Origin: Caulobacter radicis
Lineage (GTDB): Bacteria; Pseudomonadota; Alphaproteobacteria; Caulobacterales; Caulobacteraceae
DNA: 64,000 bases
Direction: 5' to 3'
Assembly (NCBI RefSeq): GCF_003094615.1
Contig: NZ_QDKO01000010.1
Span: 186,001-250,000 of the forward strand
Part shown: one piece after another, positions 10,911 through 19,307 of the stretch
How the letters are laid out: every line of letters begins with the position of its first letter
Position numbering within the stretch: position 1 is the stretch's first letter
The notes under the pieces: model-generated
Seen by the model: the letters and a program-made list of their open reading frames with translations, nothing else
Databases searched by the model: none
What the model was told of the DNA's origin: nothing
Made by a program: the position numbers and the translations under genes

Positions 10911-11035
10911 GGCGCGTCTCCCTTTCCCGGCCCTTCTTCACGCGAGGCGCCGATACTGCGACGCGCCTCAGATAGTGCGGGACCGTGACGCTCCAATTGC
11001 CTGGATGAGGCTTTTTCTGGAGCATGGACAAACAA

Positions 11036-11068
11036 AAGCGGGGAGTCCGGCGTCCGGACTCCCCGCTT
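11036..11068 (-). terminator. Rho-independent terminator after rpmA
   Basis: A perfect 15-bp stem (AAGCGGGGAGTCCGG paired with CCGGACTCCCCGCTT) with a three-base loop. Read on the minus strand the stem is followed by TTTTG, matching termination of the rplU-rpmA transcript. Confidence 0.85.
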
Positions 11069-11134
11069 CGTATTCGTCGCGTCCGGATCGTCTTCGTTTA
11101 GGAAGCACGATCCGAAGAGAGACTTCAGATCGTA

Positions 11135-11404
11135 CTATTCGGCGGCCTGGGCCACCGGGGCCACGGTCACGTAGGTACGGTTCTGCTTCTTGGTCACGAA
11201 ACCCACGGCGCCTTCGACGAGGGCGAACAGGGTGTGATCCTTACCGATGCCGACATTGGCGCCCGGGTAGAACTTGGTGCCGCGCTGACGCACGAGGATG
11301 TTGCCGGCGAGAACCTTCTCGCCGCCGAACTTCTTTACGCCAAGGCGCTTCGATTCCGAGTCGCGACCGTTGCTCGACGAGCCGCCAGATTTCTTGTGAG
11401 CCAT
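11135..11404 (-). CDS. rpmA: 50S ribosomal protein L27
   Basis: The 89-residue product begins [20 protein letters not shown] and continues [40 protein letters not shown]: standard bacterial L27, whose flexible N-terminus reaches the peptidyl-transferase centre. No N-terminal cleavage extension like that of Firmicutes is present. It follows rplU by 77 bases and is closed by a strong terminator. Confidence 0.98.
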   Translation of the reverse strand: MAHKKSGGSSSNGRDSESKRLGVKKFGGEKVLAGNILVRQRGTKFYPGANVGIGKDHTLFALVEGAVGFVTKKQNRTYVTVAPVAQAAE

Positions 11405-11481
11405 GATGCTCTCCTAATCTTTGACCCGGTTTCCGACGCGCGGACCAGGGTCAGATCAATCCAAAAAGATCCTGGCGGATC

Positions 11482-11991
11482 TTAAGCTTCAGCTTCCGGA
11501 GCGGGGGCGGCAGCCTTCTTCGGCGCGGCCTTCTTCTTCGGAGCGGCGGCTTCAGCCTTGGCGGCCGGAGCTTCCGGGATGGTGAAGGGCACGGCGGCGT
11601 CGCCGAGACCGCGGGCGCGGGCGTCGAGGATGACCTTCGGGGTCAGGTCGATCGTGCCGTCCCACTTGCTTTCCTTGCCGGCGCCGGCGACCGACGTCAC
11701 GCGCAGGACCGTTTCGGCCTGGCGGTGACCGCGGGTGCGGCGATAGCCCTGACGGCGGATCTTCTTGAAGATCTTCACCTTCTCGCCCTTGCGGGTTTCG
11801 ATCAGGGTGGCGTTGACGACGGCGCCGTCAACGGTGGGGGCGCCGACCGTCACGGCCTCGCCTTCGCCCAGCAGCAGAACTTCGCCAAACGCGACTTCCG
11901 CGCCAGGTTGACCGTCGAGCTTCTCGACGACCAGCAGGTCGCCGGCTTGGACCCGGTACTGCTTGCCGCCGGTTTTGATGACCGCGTACAT
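11482..11991 (-). CDS. rplU: 50S ribosomal protein L21 with extended C-terminal tail
   Basis: The N-terminal ~102 residues are canonical L21 (MYAVIKTGGKQYRVQAGDLL, KVKIFKKIRRQGYRRTRGHRQ). The C-terminus adds about 65 residues, ending in a low-complexity Lys/Ala/Pro tail (KKKAAPKKAAAPAPEAEA). Such tails occur in alphaproteobacterial L21 and are probably exposed on the ribosome surface. It is the first gene of the rplU-rpmA operon. Confidence 0.97.
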   Translation of the reverse strand: MYAVIKTGGKQYRVQAGDLLVVEKLDGQPGAEVAFGEVLLLGEGEAVTVGAPTVDGAVVNATLIETRKGEKVKIFKKIRRQGYRRTRGHRQAETVLRVTSVAGAGKESKWDGTIDLTPKVILDARARGLGDAAVPFTIPEAPAAKAEAAAPKKKAAPKKAAAPAPEAEA

Positions 11992-12033
11992 AGGTTAGCG
12001 CCTTAAATAACGTGCTGTTCGCAAAATACGGAA

Positions 12034-12058
12034 CGCCCGCTAGGAAACCCGGCGGGCG
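12034..12058 (-). promoter_or_regulatory. Hairpin in the rplU leader
   Basis: CGCCCGC and GCGGGCG form a 7-bp stem around an 11-base loop, between the rplU promoter and start codon. It may be a ribosomal-protein leader structure, but no defined Rfam leader was recognised by eye. Confidence 0.35.
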
Positions 12059-12069
12059 AGAGGGGCGCA

Positions 12070-12097
12070 CTTATAGCGCCGAAAGCCTGTGAGTCAA
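12070..12097 (-). promoter_or_regulatory. Vegetative promoter of rplU-rpmA
   Basis: On the minus strand TTGACTC (12097-12091) is followed after 13 bases by GCTATAAG (12077-12070). This matches the Caulobacter housekeeping sigma-factor consensus (TTGaCgS, 10-14 bases, GCtANAWC) well. Confidence 0.75.
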
Positions 12098-12177
12098 CGG
12101 CCAAGGGAGCCTCTAAAGTCCTTGACTGGATTCAAGGGGAAGCCTGTGTCGCGCCGTCCGCATGACTCCGCTAGCTC

Positions 12178-12200
12178 GTTATTTTGTAACAGGCTATAGC
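12178..12200 (+). promoter_or_regulatory. Zur-like box and -10 element before the metal transporter
   Basis: GTTATTTTGTAAC (12178-12190) is an interrupted palindrome of the form GTTAY-N3-RTAAC, resembling alphaproteobacterial Zur boxes. It is followed at once by a Caulobacter-like -10 (GCTATAGC, 12193-12200). A transcript starting about 6-7 bases later would begin at or next to GTG 12207, suggesting a leaderless message repressed by zinc-bound Zur. Confidence 0.5.
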
Positions 12201-12206
12201 GCGGGC

Positions 12207-12836
12207 GTGACGTCCGCCTTCTTCGCCTCGATCGCGGCCACCGGCTTCATGGTGGCCTTCCTGCACGCGGCCCTGCCAACCCATTGGCTGCCGTTCGTGC
12301 TGGTCGGCCGCGCGCAGAAATGGTCGGCGGGGCGGACCCTGGGCGTGACCCTGCTGGCGGGCCTGGGCCACGTGGCCCTGACCATCCTGCTGGGCCTCGT
12401 CCTGGTGATCGCGGGCCTGGCGCTCGAGCCGCGCCTTGGCCACCTGTTCCACTGGATCGTCGGCGGGCTGATGGTGGCCGTCGGCCTCTTCTATATAGCG
12501 CGCGGGCGCCACAGCCACGCCCTGCCCGAGGCCGGCCGGCGGACCTATGCCTCCGACCGCGCGGCGATCACGGCCCTCGTGGTGCTTCTGACCCTGTCGC
12601 CGTGCGAGGCCTTCCTGCCCTACTACCTGGCCGGCATGAAGCACGGCTGGGGCGCGTTCCTGCTGCTGAGCCTGGTGCTGCTGGCGGCCACCGCGGCGGG
12701 CATGCTGCTGTTCACCGGCCTTTCCCTGGCGGGCGTCAAGCGCCTGAACCTCGACTGGCTGGAGCGCTACGAGGAGACCATCCTGGGCGCCGCCCTGGTG
12801 CTGGTCGGCCTGGCGGTGGCGTTCCTGAAGACGTAG
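12207..12836 (+). CDS. Polytopic membrane protein, probable metal-ion transporter (NicO/RcnA- or UreH-like)
   Basis: The product of ~209 residues has about six membrane helices. A histidine motif, FLHAALPTHWLPF, lies in the first helix, and a mid-protein segment is RGRHSHALPEAGRR. Further hydrophobic segments include LSPCEAFLPYYLAGM and LLLSLVLLAATAAGMLLF. Histidine-bearing first helices are typical of NicO/RcnA nickel-cobalt exporters and UreH-like transporters. The start is uncertain: ATG 12162 would put a promoter-like element inside the gene, so GTG 12207 is preferred. It lies 147 bases upstream of a CobW-family gene, supporting a role in metal homeostasis. Which metal is unknown. Confidence 0.7.
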   Translation: MTSAFFASIAATGFMVAFLHAALPTHWLPFVLVGRAQKWSAGRTLGVTLLAGLGHVALTILLGLVLVIAGLALEPRLGHLFHWIVGGLMVAVGLFYIARGRHSHALPEAGRRTYASDRAAITALVVLLTLSPCEAFLPYYLAGMKHGWGAFLLLSLVLLAATAAGMLLFTGLSLAGVKRLNLDWLERYEETILGAALVLVGLAVAFLKT

Positions 12837-12844
12837 GGGGCGCG

Positions 12845-12936
12845 AAAACCTCGTCCTTCGACAAGCTCAGGATGAGGTTTTCGACTGCACGGCGGCGCCT
12901 TGGTCCTCATCCTGAGCCTGTCGAAGGACGAGGGCC
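12845..12936. repeat. Class C intergenic inverted repeat
   Basis: Arms CCTCGTCCTTCGACAAGCTC and AGCCTGTCGAAGGACGAGG are almost perfectly complementary, with 20-odd bases between. It lies between the transporter gene and the CobW-family gene. Confidence 0.85.
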
Positions 12937-12983
12937 ACGCACTGACGCTTTCGCTTCCGACCCAGCCGCCCTAAATACCCGCC

Positions 12984-14114
12984 ATGACCCAGACCGCTCC
13001 CGCCCCCGGCAAGATCCCCGTCACCGTGCTGACCGGCTATCTCGGCGCCGGCAAGACCACGCTGCTCAACCGCATCCTCACCGAGGAGCACGGCAAGCGC
13101 TACGCCGTGATCGTCAACGAGTTCGGCGAGGTCGGCATCGACAACGACCTGGTGGTCGGCGCCGATGAAGAAGTGTTCGAGATGAACAACGGCTGCGTCT
13201 GCTGCACGGTGCGCGGCGACCTGATCCGGGTGCTGTCGGGCCTGATGAAGCGCAAGGGCGGCTTCGACGCCATCGTCGTCGAGACCACGGGCCTGGCCGA
13301 TCCGGGCCCGGTGGCCCAGACCTTCTTCGTCGACGAGGACGTCAAGGCCCGCACCTATCTCGACTCGGTCACGGCCCTGGTGGACGCCAAGCACATCATG
13401 CTGCGCCTTTCGGACAGCAAGGAAGCGGTCGAGCAGATCGCCTTCGCCGACCAGATCGTGCTCAACAAGACCGACCTCGTGGACGAGGGCGACCTTCGCC
13501 ACGTCGAGGCCCGGATCCGCAAGATCAACCCGCTGGCCCCGATCCACCGCGCCCAGCGCTCGAACGTTCCGCTGAGCGCCATCATCGGCAAGCACAGCTT
13601 CGACCTGGAGCGGATCACCGAGCTGGAGCCGGATTTCCTGAACCCCGCCCACGGCGAGCCAGGCCACGTGCATGACGAGCACTGCGGCCACGATCACGGG
13701 CACGGGCACGGTCACCATCACCACGACCATGACCACGTGCACGACGAGCACTGCGGTCACGACCATCATCACCACGATCACGCTCATGGGCACGACCACA
13801 AGAGCGACATCCACGACGACGGCGTGAAGGGGATCTCCCTGACGCTCGACAAGCCGGTGGACGGCCAGAAGGTCACCGTCTGGCTCAACGAGCTGCTGGC
13901 GGCCAAGGGCGTCGACATCCTGCGCGCCAAGGGCATCATCGACGTGAAGGGCGAGGAGCGCCGCCTGGTGTTCCAGGCCGTGCACATGATCCTGGAAGGC
14001 GACTTCCAGCGCCCCTGGACCGACAAGGACAACCGCTACAGCCGCATGGTCTTCATCGGCCGCGACCTCGACGAGGCCGAGCTGAAGAAGGGCTTCGAGG
14101 CCTGCGTGGCTTAA
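12984..14114 (+). CDS. CobW/COG0523-family GTP-binding metallochaperone
   Basis: The 376-residue protein has the family hallmarks: P-loop [15 protein letters not shown], the metal-binding motif [13 protein letters not shown] (CxCC), [11 protein letters not shown], and [10 protein letters not shown] as the G4 motif. Between residues ~225 and ~275 is a His/Asp-rich stretch ([16 protein letters not shown] and a second copy), followed by the CobW C-terminal domain ([21 protein letters not shown]). The family delivers zinc, cobalt or other metals using GTP. With the upstream transporter and Zur-like box, a zinc-limitation role is most likely. In Caulobacter a COG0523 protein is reported in the Zur regulon. 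Confidence 0.9.
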   Translation: MTQTAPAPGKIPVTVLTGYLGAGKTTLLNRILTEEHGKRYAVIVNEFGEVGIDNDLVVGADEEVFEMNNGCVCCTVRGDLIRVLSGLMKRKGGFDAIVVETTGLADPGPVAQTFFVDEDVKARTYLDSVTALVDAKHIMLRLSDSKEAVEQIAFADQIVLNKTDLVDEGDLRHVEARIRKINPLAPIHRAQRSNVPLSAIIGKHSFDLERITELEPDFLNPAHGEPGHVHDEHCGHDHGHGHGHHHHDHDHVHDEHCGHDHHHHDHAHGHDHKSDIHDDGVKGISLTLDKPVDGQKVTVWLNELLAAKGVDILRAKGIIDVKGEERRLVFQAVHMILEGDFQRPWTDKDNRYSRMVFIGRDLDEAELKKGFEACVA

Positions 14115-14121
14115 TGAAGAT

Positions 14122-14240
14122 GCTCCCCCTGAAGGGGGAGCTGTCGCGGAGCGACTGAGGGGGAAGACGGTCAGGTTCAGCGGAAGCTGAAAACGGCCCC
14201 CCTCCGGCCCTCTGGGCCACCTCCCCCAGAGGGGGAGGAT
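14122..14240. repeat. Class A intergenic inverted repeat
   Basis: Begins GCTCCCCCTGAAGGGGGAGC, contains GTCGCGGAGCGAC and CAGCGGAAGCTG sub-hairpins, and ends CCTCCCCCAGAGGGGGAGG. It lies between convergent genes. Confidence 0.88.
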
Positions 14241-14248
14241 CCAAGAAA

Positions 14249-14275
14249 AAGGCCCTCTCCGATGGAGAGGGCCTT
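14249..14275 (-). terminator. Rho-independent terminator of the 14284 lipoprotein gene
   Basis: Perfect 12-bp stem AAGGCCCTCTCC/GGAGAGGGCCTT with a GAT loop. On the minus strand it runs into TTTTTC, matching the lipoprotein gene just upstream. Confidence 0.82.
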
Positions 14276-14283
14276 CGTCGTTT

Positions 14284-14880
14284 CTACTGCCCCGGAGCCG
14301 GCCGCTGGATGGTCGGCTCGAGGTTCTTGATGATCTCGCGGGCGTCGTAGGCGCGCGGGTCGCCCGAGGGCTTGGCGCCCTTGTGCAGGACGATCTCGGT
14401 GCTGGCCTCGAACTTCTCGATCGTACGGACCTCGGCGCGGTTGGCGAAGAAGGGGTCGCCCCAGAAGGGGTCCCAGGCGCGCCAGCCGCCGTAGCGGGGG
14501 CCGTAATAGCGCCAGGACGGGCGCCAGTAGCCGTACGGGTAGCCATAGCCGAAGCCCGGCCGCATGAACGGGTCCTCGTCGATCACCGTGCGGGCCGTGC
14601 GGTCGGTGCGGCGGTCGGCGGTCTCGAACCAGTCGTAGCCCTGCTCGACCGTCACCTCGGCGGCGCGGTACAGCAGGTAGCGCTCGACGGTCTCGCGGCT
14701 GGTCAGGCTGTTGCCCGCGAAGCCGACCCGGTAGCGGTCGCCCTCGAGGCGCATTTCGGTGAAGCCGCCCGAGGCCTTCTGGCCCGGAATGGCCGGCTGA
14801 TAGGGGGTGGCGGTGGCGCAGGCGCTCAGCACGGCGGCGACCGCCGCGAGCGCGAGCCATTTGGCCTTCTTGATGGGCAT
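14284..14880 (-). CDS. CC0125/CC1285-family lipoprotein
   Basis: The 198-residue product has a lipoprotein signal ending LSACATATPYQP, so the mature protein begins at a lipidated Cys. The middle (MRLEGDRYRVGFAGNSLTSRETVERYLLYRAAEVTVEQGYDWFE) matches the Caulobacter lipoprotein family named after CC0125/CC1285. The second half has a Tyr/Trp/Gly-rich segment (GFGYGYPYGYW). The start at MPIKKAKW has an AGAGGAA site upstream; the longer reading from 14919 lacks one. Function unknown; probably periplasmic face of the outer membrane. Confidence 0.82.
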   Translation of the reverse strand: MPIKKAKWLALAAVAAVLSACATATPYQPAIPGQKASGGFTEMRLEGDRYRVGFAGNSLTSRETVERYLLYRAAEVTVEQGYDWFETADRRTDRTARTVIDEDPFMRPGFGYGYPYGYWRPSWRYYGPRYGGWRAWDPFWGDPFFANRAEVRTIEKFEASTEIVLHKGAKPSGDPRAYDAREIIKNLEPTIQRPAPGQ

Positions 14881-15009
14881 GACGCGTTCCTCTGGGACGA
14901 CACTATACTCCCGTACCACAATGCATGGCTGAGCTTTGCGGTTTCGCCAAGGCGAACACGTTGCCGCGATGTAAAAAGAGATTGCCGGCCGGCTGTAGAA
15001 CGCCGGGCT

Positions 15010-15651
15010 TCAGCCCCGGGCGACGATCAGCCCTGCGGCGGTGATCAGCAGGATCCCCACCAGGATGCCGAAGCCCTTGCGGAAGCCAGGCTCGTTCATC
15101 CGCGAGGCCAGGGCCGCGCCGCCCAGGCCGTAGGCGCTCATGCTGATCAGGTCCATGCCGATGGTGGCGGCGGCGAACATGACCAGCTGCGGGACCAGCG
15201 GCCGCTGCACGTCGATGAACGGCGGCAGCACCGCGCCGAAGAACAGCAGGATCTTGGGGTTGGCGATCTGCACGGTGAAGCCGTCGCGGAAGGCCGAGCG
15301 GCTGGACGACATGCGCACCCCGGCCAATGCCTGGCCCTCGGCGCCCGCCGGCTTCAGCGCGCCGCGGATCGACTTGATCCCCAGCCAGACCAGATAGGCC
15401 GCGCCGCCCAGGGCCAGGATATGGAAGGCGGCGGGGAAGGCGGCGATCAGCGCGCCCAGGCCCAGGGCCGCGAACACGAACCAGACGAGGCTGGCGGTGT
15501 TCATGCCCACCACGCCCAGCAGGGCCGCGCCCTTGCCCTTTTCCATGCCGGTGGCGATGGCGAACAGGTTGGCCGGGCCCGGCGTGATGGCCATCACGAA
15601 CATGGCCGCCAGGAAGGCGCTGTAGCGGGCGGGATCGACGGGCAGGACCAT
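15010..15651 (-). CDS. LysE-family amino-acid/metabolite exporter
   Basis: The 213-residue membrane protein has six hydrophobic segments and the LysE/RhtB signature MAITPGPANLFAIATGMEKGKGAALLGVVG, plus the mid-protein hallmark VQIANPKILLFFGAVLPPFID. The family exports basic amino acids, homoserine or threonine. No LysG-type regulator is adjacent, so the substrate is open. Confidence 0.92.
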   Translation of the reverse strand: MVLPVDPARYSAFLAAMFVMAITPGPANLFAIATGMEKGKGAALLGVVGMNTASLVWFVFAALGLGALIAAFPAAFHILALGGAAYLVWLGIKSIRGALKPAGAEGQALAGVRMSSSRSAFRDGFTVQIANPKILLFFGAVLPPFIDVQRPLVPQLVMFAAATIGMDLISMSAYGLGGAALASRMNEPGFRKGFGILVGILLITAAGLIVARG

Positions 15652-15697
15652 GGCGGGGCTATAGGCTTTTGAGGGGCGTCAGCCCACCCTTATCAGT

Positions 15698-15832
15698 CCG
15701 TCATTCCCGCCCTTGTGGCGGGAACCCCTCTGTCAGCCGCAAGGGCGGATGAGGCGGACTGCCCGGCAGTCCGCTGGCGTCTCACCTGCGAGCGGAAACA
15801 GGGTTTCCCGCCACAAGGGCGGGAATGACGGG
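15698..15832. repeat. Class B intergenic inverted repeat
   Basis: Outer arms CCGTCATTCCCGCCCTTGTG and CACAAGGGCGGGAATGACGG. The middle contains a second hairpin, GCGGACTGCCCGGCAGTCCGC. It lies between the LysE gene and the MAPEG gene. Confidence 0.9.
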
Positions 15833-15842
15833 CGTTGGGGGA

Positions 15843-16247
15843 TTACATCCCCACGCTCACCGCCACCCAGATCGCCCGGCCCAGCGCGCCCAGCAGCAGG
15901 GCGAAGGTGGTGAAGGCCTGGATGGCGAAGCCGAGGCCGCGCTTCTTGGGATCGGCGGCGTAGGACAGGGCGTAGATGATCCGGCCCAGGATCCAGACCG
16001 CGCCGGCCGCGGCGGCGAAGAGGTCGTTCCAGTAGATCGCGAACAGCCACAGCGACGGCAGGAAGATCACCAGCCATTCCAGGGTGTTGGCCTGCACCCG
16101 CACGGCCCGTTCCAGGTCCGGGTGGCCGGTCATGGCCGGGGCGTCGATCTTGGTGCGGGCGCGGGCGGCGCCCACGCGCAGGATCATCCAGATGTAGCAG
16201 AGCAGCGCCGCCAGGGTGACGATGGCCACGAGAGCGTGGGTTTGCAT
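15843..16247 (-). CDS. MAPEG-family membrane protein
   Basis: A 134-residue protein with four hydrophobic helices. RVQANTLEWLVIFLPSLWLF carries the MAPEG motif (E/R-xx-AN-xxE-xxxxFLP), and AVWILGRIIYALSYAADPKKRGLGF matches the third helix region. MAPEG proteins are membrane-bound glutathione-dependent transferases/peroxidases or eicosanoid-type enzymes; bacterial substrates are unknown. ATG at 16247 was chosen: the upstream extension lacks hydrophobic character and the GGGGAGG site fits loosely. Confidence 0.87.
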   Translation of the reverse strand: MQTHALVAIVTLAALLCYIWMILRVGAARARTKIDAPAMTGHPDLERAVRVQANTLEWLVIFLPSLWLFAIYWNDLFAAAAGAVWILGRIIYALSYAADPKKRGLGFAIQAFTTFALLLGALGRAIWVAVSVGM

Positions 16248-16431
16248 GGGCTTGGCGGTCCTCCCCGAACCTTTGATGCGGCGCAATGACGGCCGCGCGC
16301 GGGGAGCTTAAGCGTATTCCTGCAGGAAGCTCAAAGCCGTGACGGCCCGGGTCGGAACCGCCGGCCCGGCCTGGGCGCTTCTAGCTTCGTAGACCCTCGT
16401 TCCGAACCCTTTCCGAAGAAAGGTCTCGCGC

Positions 16432-16632
16432 ATGCTCGTCGACTCCACCGCGATCCGAGCGATCGACTACGAACCCGAACACGGCAAGCTCATCGTCACC
16501 TTCATCGACGGCGACGAGTACGTCTATGTCGGGGTGCCCGAGCGGGTGACGGCGGCCTTCGCGCGGTCGCGGTCGAAGGGACGCTTCTTCCAGCGGATGA
16601 TCCGCGACCGTTATCCCTACAACCGGATCTGA
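16432..16632 (+). CDS. KTSC domain-containing protein
   Basis: The 66-residue protein is a single KTSC domain: IRAIDYEPEHGKLIVTFIDG, then YVYVGVPERVTAAF and the C-terminal SKGRFFQRMIRDRYPYNRI. The domain is named for a short motif and found in phage and bacterial proteins, sometimes next to lysyl-tRNA synthetase-related or nuclease genes; its activity is not established. AAGAAAGG upstream can serve as ribosome site. Confidence 0.88.
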   Translation: MLVDSTAIRAIDYEPEHGKLIVTFIDGDEYVYVGVPERVTAAFARSRSKGRFFQRMIRDRYPYNRI

Positions 16633-16639
16633 GGCGGCG

Positions 16640-16731
16640 AAAAACCTCGTCCTTCGACAAGCTCAGGAAGAGGTTTTCCTCTGCGGCATTTGCTTTGGTC
16701 CTCACCCTGAGCCTGTCGAAGGGCGAGGACC
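16640..16731. repeat. Class C intergenic inverted repeat
   Basis: CCTCGTCCTTCGACAAGCTC on the left and GAGCCTGTCGAAGGGCGAGG on the right. It lies between the convergent KTSC and flotillin genes. Confidence 0.85.
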
Positions 16732-16766
16732 ACGCATTGCATTCAGGAGATGGTGCGGAGGGCGCT

Positions 16767-18623
16767 TTACGCCTCCTCGTCGCCTTCCTCTTCTTCCTCG
16801 ACCGCGACCGGCGCGGCGATGGCGGCGGGCCTGGCCTTCTTGACCCGGCGCGGGGCGGGGACGTCGTCGATCACAGTGGCGACGGTCGGGGCGACGTCGG
16901 CCAGCGGCGCGGTCAGGCCCGACAGGGCGCCGCCGTTGAGGCCCACCTCGGCCATCAGCTGGTCGAGCAGCGGCGCCTGGGCGCGATAGCGCAGGGCGCC
17001 GCTGACCACCTGGTCGGCCAGGTTGCCGCCGCCGTTCGAGCCGCCGCCGGCGTCATTGGCCGGGGCGCCGCCGGTCGCGCCGTTCAGGCCGTCGACCTGG
17101 ACGATGCGGATCGAGTCGATCGCTTCCAGCGGCTTGACCGACTCGGCGATGATCCGGTCGAGGTTCTCGATCAGCTTGATGCGGATGGCCATGGCCACCT
17201 GGTCGGCCGACAGCAGGTTGGCGGCCTTGTTGAGGGCCTCCTGGCCGGCGGCGTCGACGCCATAGCGCACGCGGGCGGCCTCGGCGGCCAGGCGGACGGC
17301 TTCGGCCGTCGCCTCGGCCTCGATGCGGGTCTTGTCGGCCGCGCCCTTGGCTTCCTCGCGCAGGGCCTCGGCCCGGTCGGAGGCGGCGGTCTTCTCGGCC
17401 TCGGCGGCGACCCTGACCGCGATCGCCTCGCGCTCGGCCTCCTTGGTCGCCTCGATCAGCTCGATGATCTTCTGGCGGTCGGCGGCCTCGCGCTCGCGGA
17501 CGGTCTTGACCTGTTCCTCGGCGGCGACCGCGAGGGCCAGCGCCTTGTCGGCGTCGGCCTGGGCCTCGGACTGGGCCCGCGATTTCTCGGCGACGGCGAT
17601 GGCGCGGTCCTGCTCGGACAGTTCGATCGCCTTGGCCTTCTCGATGGTCTGGGTCTCGACGGCGCGTTCCTTGGCGATCTCGCGCTCGCCCAGTTCCTGC
17701 TCCATGGCGATGCGCTGCTGGGCCACGGCCCGGTCGGCGTCGATCTTGGCGGTCTCGATCTGCTGCTGGGCCGAGATCTTGGCGCCCTCGGCCTCGCGAG
17801 CCTTCTCGGCCTCCTTCTGCGAAACCTCGGCGGCCTGGGCGGCGCGGCGGATGGCCAGCTCGCGCTCCTGCTCGAGCTTGGCGTATTCCTCGTCGCGGCT
17901 GATCTCCAGCGTGCGGCGCTGGGCCTCGAGGTTCTTGGTGCGGATCTGCACCTGGGTGTCCTGCTCGATGTCGTTGCGCAGCTTCTTGCGCAGCTCGATC
18001 TCCTCGGTCAGCCGCGTCAGGCCCTCGGCGTCGAAGGCGTTCGACGGGTTGAAGTATTCCATGGCGGTCTGGTCGAGACCCGTCAGCGACACGGTCTCAA
18101 GCTCCAGGCCGTTCTTCAGCAGGTCTTCCGACGAGACCTGCTGCACCTTCTGGACGAAGTGGGTGCGCTGCTCGTGCAGCTCGGTCATGGTCAGTTCGGC
18201 GGCCACCGAGCGCAGGGCGTCGACGAACTTGCCTTCGACCAAGTCCTTCAGCTGCTCGGGGTGCATGGTGCGCTGGCCCAGGGTCTGGGCGGCGCTGGCG
18301 ATGGCCTCGGCGCTGGGCTGAACCCGCACATAGAATTCGGCCAGCACGTCGACGCGCATGCGGTCCTTGGTGATCAGGGCCTGCTCGGCGCTGCGGGCCA
18401 CGGCCAGGCGCAGGGTGTTCATGTTGACCGGAATGGTCTCGTGGAACACCGGCAGGATCAGCGCGCCGCCGTTCATGACGACCTTCTCGCCGCCGAAGCC
18501 GGTGCGGACGAAGGAGGTTTCCTTGGAAGCGCGCTTGTAGAGGCGGGCCAGGATCAGGCCCAGGATGAGGAGGCCGACGAGGCTCCCCCCGGCGATGACG
18601 GCGATCTCGATCAGGGCAGGCAT
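16767..18623 (-). CDS. Flotillin-family protein (YqiK-like)
   Basis: The 618-residue product has an N-terminal membrane segment (IAVIAGGSLVGLLILGLILARL), an SPFH/band-7 domain (FVRTGFGGEKVVMNGGALIL, then VDVLAEFYVRVQPSAEAI and GLELETVSLTGLDQTAMEYF), and a long Ala/Glu/Lys coiled-coil from about residue 215 to 440. A further domain (VRYGVDAAGQEALNKAANLL) and an acidic tail (EEEEEGDEEA) follow. Flotillins scaffold ordered membrane microdomains. It ends an operon with YqiJ- and PspA-like genes, the arrangement expected for membrane-stress response. Confidence 0.93.
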   Translation of the reverse strand: MPALIEIAVIAGGSLVGLLILGLILARLYKRASKETSFVRTGFGGEKVVMNGGALILPVFHETIPVNMNTLRLAVARSAEQALITKDRMRVDVLAEFYVRVQPSAEAIASAAQTLGQRTMHPEQLKDLVEGKFVDALRSVAAELTMTELHEQRTHFVQKVQQVSSEDLLKNGLELETVSLTGLDQTAMEYFNPSNAFDAEGLTRLTEEIELRKKLRNDIEQDTQVQIRTKNLEAQRRTLEISRDEEYAKLEQERELAIRRAAQAAEVSQKEAEKAREAEGAKISAQQQIETAKIDADRAVAQQRIAMEQELGEREIAKERAVETQTIEKAKAIELSEQDRAIAVAEKSRAQSEAQADADKALALAVAAEEQVKTVREREAADRQKIIELIEATKEAEREAIAVRVAAEAEKTAASDRAEALREEAKGAADKTRIEAEATAEAVRLAAEAARVRYGVDAAGQEALNKAANLLSADQVAMAIRIKLIENLDRIIAESVKPLEAIDSIRIVQVDGLNGATGGAPANDAGGGSNGGGNLADQVVSGALRYRAQAPLLDQLMAEVGLNGGALSGLTAPLADVAPTVATVIDDVPAPRRVKKARPAAIAAPVAVEEEEEGDEEA

Positions 18624-18688
18624 GCGGATTTACCCCCGAAGTTTGGGAAAGCGGAAAAGGAAGAACAGCAGGAAGGCGAAGGCGGGCG

Positions 18689-19303
18689 TCACAGCAGCGC
18701 CTCGCTCTCGTTGCGGATGGCCAGGAACCGGGCGCCGGCGTTGCGCACGATGATGACGCTGGTCCCCTGTGCGAAGGTCTCGCCGTCCTCGTCGGGCTCG
18801 ACCATCACGTAGTGGGTCTGGCCGTGGGCGTCTCGGACCCGGGCCTGGGCGGGCGAACCGGCCGTGGCCTCGCCGGTGACGATCACGGCGACGCGGCCGA
18901 CCAGGGTCTCGCGCGAGACGGCGGTGGTCTCGTCGCCCGGCAGGATGCGGGCCAGCACGCGGCTCAGCACCCGGGTGAAGGGCAGGGCGACGGCGGCCGC
19001 CAGCGGTCCGGCCAGCCAGGCCGGGGCCGGGTGGCGGAAGACGCCGGCGATCAGCTGTTGCAGGACGAGCCCCGTCACCCCGAAGGCGAACAGGAAGACC
19101 ACGATCACCATCAGGAGCGGCAGGCGGCCGACGTTCAGCCAGTTCAGCAGCGAGGCGCCCTGCCCATCGAGACTAGGCCCGTCCAGGCCGTCGTGGCCCA
19201 GGCCCGCGCCCAGGCCGGCGGCCTCGACCGCGCCGATCAGCAGCATCAGCAGCAGGGCCGCCAGGAAGATCGTGTTGCCGTCGGCCGACAGGAACCCCCA
19301 CAT
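18689..19303 (-). CDS. YqiJ-like membrane protein with OB-fold (NfeD-like) domain
   Basis: The 204-residue protein has three hydrophobic segments (FLAALLLMLLIGAVEAAG, LLMVIVVFLFAFGVTGLV, WLAGPLAAAVALPF) and a C-terminal beta-rich domain (ETLVGRVAVIVTGEATAGS through GTSVIIVRNAGARFLAIR). This is the YqiJ/NfeD layout. NfeD-type proteins act as partners of flotillin or stomatin proteins, which agrees with the flotillin gene 65 bases downstream. It starts only four bases after the PspA-like gene. Confidence 0.85.
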   Translation of the reverse strand: MWGFLSADGNTIFLAALLLMLLIGAVEAAGLGAGLGHDGLDGPSLDGQGASLLNWLNVGRLPLLMVIVVFLFAFGVTGLVLQQLIAGVFRHPAPAWLAGPLAAAVALPFTRVLSRVLARILPGDETTAVSRETLVGRVAVIVTGEATAGSPAQARVRDAHGQTHYVMVEPDEDGETFAQGTSVIIVRNAGARFLAIRNESEALL

Positions 19304-19307
19304 CGGC

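Noticed and set aside
12162..12206. ATG 12162 as the start of the metal-transporter gene
   Set aside because: It would put the Zur-like box and -10 element inside the coding region; kept as an alternative only.
16695..18812. 705-codon plus-strand frame
   Set aside because: It is antisense to the flotillin gene, which has SPFH and coiled-coil features and a good start.
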